Source: Metallyticus violacea (lineage: Eukaryota > Arthropoda > Insecta > Mantodea > Metallyticidae). Taken from it: a DNA stretch of 64,000 nt. The stretch lies in contig CM060843.1 in the NCBI GenBank assembly GCA_030762175.1, positions 113,427,369 through 113,491,368 of the forward strand, given 5' to 3'. Positions 1-9,950 of the stretch are shown piece by piece. The notes under the pieces were generated by a model. The model made no database searches. It saw only the letters and a list, made by a program, of their open reading frames with translations, and was not told the DNA's origin. Position numbers and translations under genes: made by a program. Every line of letters begins with the position of its first letter. Position 1 is the stretch's first letter.

Positions 1-564
1 ATAATTTGTATGAAACTTTGTATATGTGTTCTTTTTATGAAGTAAACAATCAAAATCTCAGTCTTTTTATGCTGATAGAAAACAATTTTAAAAATTATAT
101 ATTGTAAAACAGTGTGTTTAAAGTTCATGTTTCAGAAAAAGTTCTTATTTCAGAAAAACTACAGTTGCATTGTATGCATTTTATGTATTAAATTTAGTTG
201 CTTTGTGTATAATAAAGTAAGAATTTTTCAGAATAGTTCATAATCTTGAGATTTATTCAAACTAAATGTCATTTTGATGCAAATCTAGAGTTGGTTTTAA
301 ACATTAAGTACAAAACATTTACTTTTAATATTTTTTATAGAAACTAAGGAATAAAATATGAAAGACATGCACAGTTTTGTGATATGTATCTCCATAAGGC
401 TAAAATAATGTGCAAAAACATCAGCCCTCAAAGTTTATTTTTTTATTTAGTTGCGTTAAGTAGAATTTTTTTCTTTTCACTCCGTACTAAATCCAAGTCA
501 CTTAATAAGAAAATTTTGATTTTCTAATCTAAAATTAACTAATTTTATTACTATGTACAAATGA

Positions 565-651
565 GGAAATGCGCTGTTGAGGGAAGATGATAGAGAGCGA
601 CTGGCGAACTTCATCGAGCCTTGCGTACAACTTTTTCAGGACAGGCAATAA
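565..651 (+). CDS. possible terminal coding exon fragment (weak)
   Basis: After an in-frame TGA there is a short open frame of 28 codons ending in TAA at 649-651. It contains the hydrophilic stretch LREDDRERLANFIEPC and is less AT-rich than its surroundings. An AATAAA hexamer follows at 711-716, 60 bases after the stop, which would suit a 3' end. The only nearby acceptor AG (564-565) has a poor pyrimidine tract. I do not recognise the protein. Open frames of this length are common by chance in this window, so the case rests on composition and on the poly(A) hexamer. Confidence 0.2.
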   Translation, partial: GNALLREDDRERLANFIEPCVQLFQDRQ

Positions 652-654
652 ATT

Positions 655-1277
655 AAATAATCTTAATCTGGGTCAATTCGTTGTTAAGCAGTTTTCACCC
701 CGGTGTTCAAAATAAATTAGGCGTAGGTTCATTTTCAGGCATTGTTTAATATTTCTTTGTTACAAGTGACCTTTACAAATTCTGATATATTAAATGCTAT
801 AATCCCTGTATGTGGTGCACAGACAATGAAATTTGTTTAAAGGGAAATATTATCGAAACAAAAAAGTATTATTAAGAAATTAACATCCCCCCCCCCTGCA
901 TCACTCACTTCTGGTAAACTAATTCATTCATGAAGTGAACATTTGAATGTAAAGATACCGTTTTAAAAGCAGCTATTTGACGTACATTAGATTTTTCAAC
1001 AATGTTTCTGGCTTTGAAATTTGCGGTTGTTCAGCCAAAATATTTATAATATTGAAGAAGGGTATGTGAAAAAATATAAAACAAATACAATAAATAAATG
1101 CACTGTTACTTTAAAAATACAATTAAAATATAAACAAAATATAAAACTAAAAAATTAATAAAATTCAATTAAATAAATTTAAGTAAAATTTATAAAAAAA
1201 AATATCATAGACTAATGCATAGTAACCTTTAAAAATAATTGTTTAGTATACATTTACAAGCTATGTCTTTTGTAGGA
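655..1277. other. AT-rich non-coding DNA
   Basis: AT-rich sequence with A/T runs and a run of ten C at 887-896. I see no coding frame, tRNA-like box or recognisable repeat. Confidence 0.5.
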
Positions 1278-1302
1278 GATGATGATGATGGTGATAATGA
1301 TG

Positions 1303-1340
<38 letters not shown>
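1278..1340. repeat. (GAT)n/(AAT)n microsatellite
   Basis: A trinucleotide array that starts as GAT units with interruptions and becomes pure AAT. Its reverse complement recurs at 1515-1568, so the two arrays form an inverted pair about 175 bases apart. Confidence 0.9.
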
Positions 1341-1342
<2 letters not shown>

Positions 1343-1512
1343 CTTGTTATGATAAATATCGACAAAAGTGATATACTTAAGTGACCAATTGAATTAAGTC
1401 ACTGGTTGTTTGTATTTCTCTGGCATTGAGCCATAATACTAAGAGAACCATGGGCGTTGGCAAGGAAAATGCCAAGTACTAACCGGTGCATTCATCAATG
1501 CATATGTGTTGT

Positions 1513-1514
<2 letters not shown>

Positions 1515-1543
<29 letters not shown>

Positions 1544-1568
1544 CATTATTATCATTATCATCATCATT
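1515..1568. repeat. (ATT)n/(ATC)n microsatellite
   Basis: An ATT array that grades into ATC units. It mirrors the array at 1278-1340, including the order of pure and interrupted parts. The poly-Tyr frame across it is an artefact of the repeat. Confidence 0.9.
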
Positions 1569-2060
1569 GCTGCCATTTAAATTATTTTATGATTTGTAAT
1601 TTCAAATTTCAAAGCTCAATTTTCTACTTCTTTTCTTAGGTCTGTGATAGTTAATTATACTCTTTTTTTTCACGATGAGCTTTACACTATTTATTTTGGT
1701 TTGGTTATATGCTTATTTACTTGATATATTCCATTAATAAGCCTGCTGCTTAGACGAATGTCATCTGTTAATACAAAAATGTATCAGAAATAAGTCGCAG
1801 AGTTTGTGTCATTTTGCACAACAATTCTATCATAACAACTAAGCAAGTTATGTTTAATCCATAGTAATGGAAAGTACCTAGTAGAGCAGGAAATAATTAT
1901 AATAGCGATTAGATGCTGTTTACATTTGTCTTAATTTTCCTACGCCCTTTAGAATCAACTATGAGTAATTAAAGTTTTACACAGTAAAATGTATAAATGA
2001 ATGAATTTAAAATGTGCACTACACAGACATTTTATTGAGCGTTACTTTGCATTTTGCAAT

Positions 2061-2264
2061 TTAGTGGTTCATGATATCTTTCAAGGATTTCGCCATGTCA
2101 GGCGCATACACTCTGCGTACCACTTTCACAATTTTATCGTAAACAGTTTGAAATAAAAGCCGTGCAATCAGAGTTGCAACTTCCTCTGCATCCATATGCG
2201 GATGTTGGCGCAGCAGAAAACAATACCTGCAGTTCTTCGATGAAGAAATGCTTTCTTGCCAACT
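2061..2264 (-). CDS. candidate terminal coding exon, unidentified protein
   Basis: Read on the minus strand, an AG acceptor (CTTGTTTAG, AG at plus positions 2266-2265) is followed directly by 67 open codons and a TAA at 2063-2061. The frame opens in phase 0 and the acceptor's own TAG is the upstream in-frame stop. The translation looks protein-like: CRYCFLL, then an amphipathic stretch MDAEEVATLIARLLFQTVYD, then a basic KIVKVVRR and the end LKDIMNH. A minus-strand AATAAA lies at 2036-2031, 25 bases past the stop, as expected for a last exon. A hydrophobic strand followed by a long helix recalls the end of a PTB/PH-like fold, but that is only inference and no family is assigned. Alternatives are a retrocopy or a transposon 3' end. 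Its upstream exons would have to lie at higher coordinates, overlapping the plus-strand exon candidate at 2532. Confidence 0.45.
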   Translation of the reverse strand, partial: SWQESISSSKNCRYCFLLRQHPHMDAEEVATLIARLLFQTVYDKIVKVVRRVYAPDMAKSLKDIMNH

Positions 2265-2531
2265 CTAAACAAGATTACATGGCATAAATAATTAAACATA
2301 TAGCCTCAGTTAGCAGGCTATTGTCGCTGAGGCATGAGTCAGTTTTCTTGTTGATTCTGGTCAGTTTTAACTGTAAGAAGCATTTAGTCTTGTGCGGAGC
2401 ATCGCGTTATTTAACAAACGTTAAAGTGTATCGTTTGCCGGTAAATGTCTCGTGACCGTAATCATTAAGTATTTTTTTATAAATAAAGAAGATGTGAGAA
2501 GATAGTGCTTTGACGATTTTTTGTGATATAG

Positions 2532-2698
2532 CCAGAACAGGATGACCCAGTTTCTGTTAACCGGGTACCAGAAGAAGGAGCAGCATTTTCATCAAAATCA
2601 ATGAATAAGTATAACGATTACTCTGCAAGGGGTGGTGGTAATGTTCTGGATGTACGATGCGATTTGAACAGCAGTCAGCCAATAAACAACGACTTGAG
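2532..2698 (+). CDS. candidate internal coding exon, unidentified protein
   Basis: A 167-base block lies between an acceptor AG at 2530-2531 (preceded by a T run) and a donor GAG|GTACGA at 2699. It is open in one frame. The codon just before the exon is TAG, so the open frame begins exactly at the acceptor. The exon enters in phase 0 and leaves with two bases of a split codon. The translation is polar and low in Phe/Ile/Lys compared with random frames here, for example VPEEGAAFSSKSMNKYNDYS followed by ARGGGNVLDVRCDLN. This would suit a linker or disordered segment. I recognise no domain. The matching exons are not in view, and a strand conflict with the candidate at 2061-2264 remains. Confidence 0.4.
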
Positions 2699-2779
2699 GT
2701 ACGAACTTATCAAATTTTTGGGTATCTTCCATATCGTATACATTCCGATACCAACGGCTTTCTGATTACTCATCATTAT

Positions 2780-2965
2780 ATGTAACCATACTTGCCAGAT
2801 CGCGGGCTCGATCCCGGCCAGGATCGATAGATTTTTTCGGGCGTAAAAATCCTAATTATAGCTTCCTTCGGAAGGGAATTAAAGTCATGGGTCCCGTGTC
2901 GTACATTTACAGCACGATAAAGAAGCTCAAGCCTGAAAAAAGAGACCTCTGAGCAAAATTGGTCG
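2780..2965 (+). mobile_element. SINE Family 2 copy, truncated at both ends
   Basis: It starts inside the tRNA-like head (GTAACCATACTTGCC), keeps box B (GGGCTCGATCCC), and continues through the family body: TTTTTTCGGGCGTAAAAATCC, the CTTCCTTCGGAAG hairpin and a CGTGTCGTA/TACAGCACG stem-loop. It breaks off after GAGCAAAATTGGTCGAC, before the usual 3' end. Confidence 0.85.
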
Positions 2966-4194
2966 ACTGTGCATGTAAATTAATTCAGAGGAATTCATAG
3001 CCTACTAAATGTAATCATAAGCGATTACATAAAAAAACGGGATATTTTTATGAAACAGTAATTTTTTGTTTGTAGTCAAACAATTTGTAGCGTAATTTTG
3101 TAAATGAGTACTTTTGTGAAATAGGCCCCAGTTATTTCAAAAAATTAAAGCTGTCAATATGATTATATGGGTGAAAGACGTCATATTGGGGAAGGGTTGT
3201 TAGGAATAATGTTGATTTTTGCCTCTCCCATTGAGAAAAATTCTGGAAAGAACAAGCCAAGAATTTATTGTTTCACAGGAGGTTAACAAAGGGCTAACAG
3301 TGAACTCACAATCGTCAATGACTGGATCTCTCTGTCGGGAGTAGCACCCACGGATATAAATACAATTACAATAATTAATTATTATTAATTTGACATTGAG
3401 TTGTTAATTTGGTTCTTTACCACATGTATTCGATAGTAAGTATTGACATTAATATATTAAAAAAACTAATCCTAACGTGTCTAAAAAGATTTTTATGATA
3501 CTCGTTGCAATTTAGTCTTTGTTATTGCAAAGATTCTCGAGTGGCGTTGGCGTGCTAGAACAAAAAGTAAACCGGCTCGCGCATCTACAAAAGGTTAGGG
3601 ATTTCGTATGGTGTATGTGAACAACGCATTTTGTTTGGAGTTCATTAAGTTATTTTACAAGAAACAGACAGTTAGAAGTAACTGTGTACTTTTATTGAAA
3701 ATAGTGTTTCTGTGTAGTAATATTAAGCATACTCGTGAAAAATAAGCGAAGTGATGGAGCTAGTTTGCGTGCTTACAGTACAACAAATTGTCAAAAGAAC
3801 GAATTTTTAGTACAATTAATTTGATTAGGCAGATAAAAAATGGTTATTAGATACACTAACAAGGGAACTGTCAGATAGCTTATCTTAAACTTTACACATA
3901 TATTGATACTGAACCGATTATTACCACGGGCTTCTCCGCTATCACAGCCCGCCCTCTAGAAGCACTGCACGAGCTGGTTAAACTAAACACTGTCTTTTCA
4001 GAAAGCTATTATGTTTAAAACAGAATATACAACTGGGCAGATGTTGAAACAAGTCATGGAGGTCTGTCTGTGTGGCCTTGAAGGTAATGTAGATTCGGGG
4101 AAAAGTTTACTATACCTACGCATCCACTTCGCATAAGATTTCTTCCTTAAGAAGTAAATGTTCTTTTAACAATTTTGTATTAGTGCTTAACACG
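2966..4194. other. AT-rich non-coding DNA
   Basis: Mostly AT-rich. The only protein-like frame is 3860-4018 (+), 52 codons without an ATG, listed under findings. No repeat family is recognised. Confidence 0.45.
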
Positions 4195-4409
4195 GTGGGC
4201 ATTGATGATACATGAAACATGTTGGCAAAGGATTTTTTAAAAAAGAAACTTCCAGTTCTAAGTTTAGGGTACCTACAAGGCATTTGTCATTTATGAGGAC
4301 TGAGGAAAACCTGGAAAAAACTTCAGTCAGGGAAGACGACCCTGGCGGGATTCGAATCCCAAATCTCCCGCTCACAAGCCTGCCCCTTAACGACCTAGGC
4401 CACCCCGCT
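4195..4409 (-). mobile_element. SINE Family 1 copy, 3'-truncated
   Basis: On the minus strand it shows the Ser/Leu-like box A (GGCCTAGGTCGTTAAGG), box B (GGGATTCGAATCCCG), the GACTGAAG/CCTCAGTC inverted arms, and the body down to CATGTATCATCAATGCCCACC. The last 45 or so bases of the family, including the GTTAAACAC end, are missing. A (CTA)n array begins at its 5' boundary. Confidence 0.85.
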
Positions 4410-4425
4410 ACTGCTACTGCTACTG

Positions 4426-4509
<84 letters not shown>

Positions 4510-4703
4510 GCATTAGCTCCTTTTCTTTCTTTCTTTCTTTCTTTCTTTCTACGGACCTAACAATTAAACTTCTCCATTTAAAATTCATCTTAATCAACAC
4601 GAGGTCACAATCTTTCTTCTCGTTCTTCCTTCCTTCCTTCCTTCCTTCCTTCCTTCCTTCCTTCCTTCCTTCCTTCCTTCCTTCCTTCCCCCTTCCTTCC
4701 TTC

Positions 4704-4734
<31 letters not shown>

Positions 4735-4735
4735 T
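4408..4735. repeat. compound microsatellite (CTA)n, (CTTT)n, (TTCC)n, (TTTC)n
   Basis: CTG/CTA units run from 4408 to 4508, CTTT units from 4524 to 4550, TTCC units from about 4626 to 4708, and TTTC units to 4735. The middle is interrupted by about 75 bases of unique sequence. Long poly-Val, poly-Thr and FLPS-type frames across it are repeat artefacts. Confidence 0.95.
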
Positions 4736-6399
4736 TGATTTGTATTTTTTAGAGAATAAGCTTACCTGAAACTATCACACTTTGGAGCTGTGTAAAGTAT
4801 AACATGTTGTATTTTGGTTTCGCTTATTTTTTCTTAACATTTATTTATTTTATATTATTTTTTGCAGTTATAGCTATTATGTACAGCTATATATCTAGCA
4901 TAAGCGAAATAATGTAATGGGGATAATTAATATTCATTGCATTTCTATCTAAACATTTATATTACTCGGAAATTTATTGACAAATGTTGAAAAAAATGTT
5001 GTACGACTTTGAATAATATTTTCAAGGAATTCTTTTAAAAAGTGTTGTCTCACACAGATAGTTACGCACAGATAATAGAATAGGTAGATCATTAAGGAAT
5101 TTGATTGAGTTAGTAGACAAAGTTCGGTGCTAACCAGTAAAGTTGTCGGCACTGCGTGGTGTATTCATAATTGTTTCACTATGTCGAGGGCTGATGTTAA
5201 TGCATTGACTGTAAAGTTTAATCATTCTTGCAAAGTCCTCGCTGTTCCCTCCGATTTCCATTACAGCATCGTTACATCGCAGTCGAGTCGAATTTTAACA
5301 AGGTGTTTTGTGTTTATGTTTGCAGGTAGGGCAGATGACATGACTTTGCCAGGAAAGTTTGTGGCTTGTTTTCTGAGAGATAATGAGAGAGAGGGGGAGA
5401 GAGAGCAGCATGACTGAATCAATTACTGTTACGGAACCCGCTTTGACGTCGCTTTCTGTCACGGTAGGAGACTGTCTAAATTACTCGTAGTCTTTCTTCT
5501 CTTGGTCGTCACATGTTGACGTAATAGGTTTTATGTGTGTGAGGGAGAAAGGCGGATAGAACAAGGAAAAAGAAAACATTCGGGAAGGGGCTAAATTAAA
5601 AAAAAAAAAAAGTGGAATGCGTTGTCTCATTTATGAAAAACCTGTGTGCTTCAAAATGAGATTGTGCCCCAACGTTAAGAGTGAAGTTGGGGAGGGAAGG
5701 ACGCTTCCCTACGAGGGTGTGCAAACTTTTATCTGTAGTACACAAATTTGTTAATGACAGCGCAAGGGGGCGAGATTCAGAATAAAAGAGGGGATTTTGG
5801 CTTAATCCTTTTCATATCATCATCCATAGCAGTTCTCAAGTCTAACTAATCCTCCACGCATTACTGGAGGAGGAAAATTGAGAGCATTGCCCATTTTCCA
5901 CATGCCCCTTTTTCTCGGGAAATTTCTTGTTCCCAAAAAGAACTCCCTCCCCCATTTCTGATTCAGTACCGTGCCTTTATTCACGATGGCACTAGAAAGC
6001 CACGAAGTCCTTCTAAATGAATTATAATATATAATGCCGCCGAGCATGCGGAGTTCTAGTCCCGTGATAAATAGGCCTTTAGTTATAAACCTTATCCGCC
6101 CACACTGCTCTGCTACTATTCATCCCGCCGTGCTTCAATTCCAATTCCCCCCCCCCTTTTTTTCCAAACTCTTGAACTTGGCTTTCTGGACCTGCTCCTT
6201 GCTGGTCCAACGGCAGTATATATTAATTCGCAAATGCTGCTCACTCTAGAGCAATGCATTTTTACTTTAAATAGTAATCAGTTCATTTTGTGAGTGTGCC
6301 AAATGTATTCTGAGCTTTTCTTTTCAATTATCTCCTTTCTGTAATTCACGTAATTTATCACAAAATGCAGGAACTAAAACGTACAGGTTTACCAGGGTA
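4736..6399. other. non-coding DNA with a purine-rich GAGA tract
   Basis: A GAGA-type tract lies at about 5378-5407 and A runs near 5598. A short ATG frame at 5410 is discussed under findings. Pyrimidine runs occur near 6145-6160. No gene is supported. The 96-codon frame at 5127-5417 has no recognisable features. Confidence 0.4.
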
Positions 6400-6605
6400 A
6401 AAACTAGACGGATTTGGCACACCTTTTTAACAAAACTCTGTCGACATTGGCACAATCGCGGTTTCAGAACGCAAAGAAAAACTCTAAAAATAATACGCAG
6501 TTACACTCGATCTTGGAAAGGAATAATCAGACTTGAAAAATTCGAGTCGCAGCTGGGATTCAAACTATGGATCTCGGCCTTCCGTGCCGACGCTGTAACT
6601 GAGGC
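6400..6605 (-). mobile_element. tRNA-derived SINE, third family, minus-strand copy
   Basis: On the minus strand a tRNA-like head is visible: GCCTCAGTTACAGCGTCGGC (box A region), then box B as GTTTGAATCCCAGC. The sequence CGGCA(C)GGAAGGCCGA also occurs in the plus-strand copy 50 bases away. The extent of the body is uncertain. Confidence 0.55.
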
Positions 6606-6654
6606 TAGAGTTATTGAATCAGATGAGAGAGATTCATGGTTCCGTGCTTTTAGG

Positions 6655-6745
6655 AAGGCATGGCAGCTCAGTTGGTTAGAATGTCGGCACAGAAGGTCGA
6701 AGATTCGTGGTTCGAATCCCGGCCATTGTCCGAATTAATTCTCAA
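6655..6745 (+). mobile_element. tRNA-derived SINE head, third family, plus-strand copy
   Basis: Box A is GGCAGCTCAGTTGGTTAG and box B is GGTTCGAATCCCGG, spaced as in a tRNA. ATGTCGGCACAGAAGGTCGA matches the minus-strand copy at 6540-6600, so the two are in inverted orientation. The AT-rich 3' end near 6780 is poorly defined. Confidence 0.65.
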
Positions 6746-6799
6746 TTAATGTCCTACAAATGACTATTTATATAAATTTATTTGTTTTTCTCGATTTAA

Positions 6800-9268
6800 G
6801 GAGAGTGACAATTCCAGCATCTTCTATAAGATAAGATTGCATACATGTTTTATGAAGTGAAGTTGAACTAAGGGCACTGCCGAATACAGCATTCTTGATA
6901 GCCCAGTTGTCATACACTACGTGTGCGGACAAGGTTTATAATGAAAGCCTCGTGTTGAAGATAATATAAATTTAGAAGTGTGTATTATTGTAGTGATGCT
7001 TACTATTAATATATCATGGGAATGTTTAATTCTTAGAATTCTGAGCTGTTTTTGTTAGGGTATTGATGATACTTGCAAATCTATGCAATCAATTTCTTGG
7101 TCTGTTGTTACAGAACTAGGAGGCCACTGAATAATTAGAGAAAGTACTTGAAAATAGTTCGTTATTCAGTTGGTATGTACGATACGTTATTAAAGTATAA
7201 AGTTGTGCTTGAATTGATGGTAAAATCCAAAATAAAATATGTCCATATAGGTATTCGCAGATCGAAAATCTTAATTCAAGTTCTATTACACTACATGTTC
7301 TATAAGTATTATTTTAGCTATCATTAATGTCCTTGGCCGATTTGTACGACAGCTTCAGAACGTTGTAGAACGGTGATAAATGCTGTATTGGGTATTTAGC
7401 GAAATGCATGGTAGGTAAAGTGAAAAATTTGGAGATCTTCCTATATACCGTCTTGTGCACAATAGTTTTCATGCAAATATATTTTGTTATGTTATAAAAT
7501 TCCATCCCGTTCAAACACCTGACAGCGGGTCAATTTGTACGGTCGGTGAACGGCCGGCCTTCACATGCAGGTTTAGCAAATGGTTTTGTGGAATGCACAC
7601 TTTTTAACTTTTTATCCCATTCTAAATTAATCGTCGAATATTTGTAATAACATTTTCCAACACCTCTTCATTAGCTTCGCTGTGTTGAAAATTCCCAATA
7701 CTGTAACAACTTAGGAATACTTGCTTTTAAGTATTATTTCTCTCTTTGTGTTGTCATAACAGAGTTTGAGGTTTAGGTATTAAAATAGTTCAAGTCTTTG
7801 TACTATTACAGACCTTGGTGGGCAGTGCTGTTATTGTGTGTTAGTAAAGTAAATTCTACCTTAGTGAATTGACCAATAGAACGGACCTTTATGCCCAACA
7901 TTTATATGATAAGATAAGCTTACGTAGAGAAGCATTGTGCGGGGGAAAAAATGTGGTACTACTGCAGAGAACATCACATCCAACATCTACTGTACTTAAT
8001 TATGAAATAAAGCTAATTATGTGTTCCTGCTATTATTGTTCAAAACCTCAGATAGAAATGCCAGAGAAACTTGCAGATGGCTGACTAGAATCTCCTACCC
8101 CTGCCAAAAATAAAGCAATTTTTTTTTGCTTCCAACGTTTTTGTTTCTGCAGTTTCCTAGCTATTATTTAGGTATGATTTAAAGAAAGAAATGTTTGGTT
8201 TATGGGGCAACAAATATTTTATTTCTGTTTATGACCCAAACCATAGTTTCATAACAAATAAACGATGCAATGTGTAGACGAAGGACATCTGCAGAATGAG
8301 GAGGCGATGAAAGAGAACAACGTTGCCAAGCAGGGGGGTTCCGTTGCGCGATACCTTATGTAATAACTTAATACATGCAACTTCTTTCACCACATTACAA
8401 CATCTCTTTGCGGAATGTATATCGGTTTTTATCCTTAGTATCTAAAAATGAGCACCTTCTGTTGCTAATGAATATTTCCACGAACAGACCTGGTTATTGT
8501 TTCTGCTCATTATGCTCTTGTTCTTTAAAGGCTTCTCCCCTTCATTAGCAGTTGCTTTTAATCTCATTTGTAAGCTTCTGGGAACTTCTCATTGTCCTTC
8601 TTTCAGCCCCTTTACATTGTTGTAATAGCAATATCTCCTTTCCATGTCATCCAAGGGCATCCTTTCGCCCTTTTAGCGGGCAGATAATTTCAATTTTTGT
8701 CCCAGCCACCTCTCTGGTTCAGACTCTGTAATGACCTTGCCTAGTGCTGATCTTTGAATGCGTTTCAGCATAATACAAACACGTTGAAGTTAAGAGAAAT
8801 AGGCACCCCTTTGCAGAGAAGCCTTTTCACTGCGTTTCAGTTATGTATAATTGTATACAATTAGCATTATAGAATAGGTGGATCAATGCAACCATTTTGG
8901 TATTTCTTTCTAAGTGAATAAGCGTGTCGTGATAAAACAATATTGAATTCCTAAATAGAATTTGATGAGTAACATTGATCAGTGTTGACACCGAATAAAA
9001 AAATAACTTTCGTGATAAACTGGAAAATTGCTCGGCCGTGAATGAATCACATTTCGAATTTATATTATAATTTAAATGTTCTGAGAAAAAATACGATTTC
9101 ATGTCAATGTTTTATTTTCTTGGCCCATTGTAGATATTTATTTCGTTCAAATAAATTTTATTAATAAAAGTATTTATAGACCTAAATGCAATAAAGTTAT
9201 GAGTAATGCTTCATACAAAATTAACACCCATATATTTCCATAGTACAGTCCTTAAAAGAGGTGATTGA
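6800..9268. other. AT-rich non-coding DNA
   Basis: Intron-like or intergenic sequence. Small protein-like frames lie at 8265-8363 (+) and 8679-8777 (-), but neither carries splice or start evidence strong enough to call. No SINE or transposase match was seen. Confidence 0.4.
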
Positions 9269-9280
9269 TTCACTTTATTC

Positions 9281-9569
9281 TTGACCGTCACGAGTGGCCC
9301 AGGTTGTTAAGGCGCGGACTCATGAGCGGGAGGTTTGGGATTCGAATCCCGCCAGAACCGACCTTCCTGACGGAGGTTTTTTCCGGGTTTTCCTCACTCC
9401 TCATAATTGGCAAATGCCGGGGAGGTACCCTAAACTTAGGCCTGGAACGCTTCCTTAAAAAAAAAAAAAAAAAAAAAAAACGTGTCCCAATATATAATCT
9501 CATCTCATGTATCATCATTGTCCACTGCCTGTGATGTCTTAGTAGTAAAAACGGGCGTTAAACACTGTG
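9281..9569 (+). mobile_element. SINE Family 1, near full length, with target-site duplication
   Basis: A head with GAGTGGCCCAGGTTGTTAAGG (box A) and GGGATTCGAATCCCGCC (box B), the GACGGAGG/CCTCACTC arms, a run of 24 A inside the body at about 9457-9480, and the end GGGCGTTAAACAC. It is flanked by perfect 12-bp repeats TTCACTTTATTC at 9269-9280 and 9570-9581. This is the mark of target-primed reverse transcription, so both boundaries are well fixed. Confidence 0.93.
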
Positions 9570-9714
9570 TTCACTTTATTCGTGAGCCGTTTAGTTAAGA
9601 AATTCTTTCAATATCTTATGGTGTGCTCTTTCATAGCTTATTTCAAATTTTACGACGGAAAAGTAAATAACGAGTATCTTTGATGCTTTCTCCGCAAGTA
9701 AACATCATTTTGGG

Positions 9715-9950
9715 AATCGCGTGGACCAGTTGCTCGCTCGTGTGAGACAAGCTGTGCAGTGAAGCAATCGAGTGGGCCGAGACGGGTTATGTACTCGGAT
9801 GTCCAACCGCTGGAAAGCCATTACCAGCCGTGGGGAGCGAAGCCTGACAGAAAGGTGGGCGGGCAATGTAGTATGACCTCCAGGTTGACCGTGAAAATGC
9901 ACGATGGTGTGGGACTATGACCTCAGTCCGCAGCAACCATCGTAAAGAAA
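9715..9950. other. GC-rich pocket of unknown nature
   Basis: A sharply GC-richer island in AT-rich flanks, with many CpG steps. Each frame has stops or no recognisable protein. It could be a decayed repeat body or a lost regulatory or exonic segment. Confidence 0.3.

Noticed and set aside
565..651. Resemblance of LREDDRERL to the C-terminal region of catalases
   Set aside because: Only a few residues match and the flanking catalase motifs are absent.
4187..4769. Long poly-Val, poly-Thr and FLPS-rich frames on both strands
   Set aside because: They are translations of microsatellites and of SINE sequence, with no start or splice context.
5127..5417. 96-codon plus-strand frame
   Set aside because: It contains a good acceptor-like site in its middle and ends in a GAGA repeat; no domain. 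If anything is real here it is a boundary within it, not the whole frame.
8679..8777. Minus-strand frame MLKRIQRSALGKVI
   Set aside because: Slight likeness to LINE C-terminal sequences, but too short and without support.
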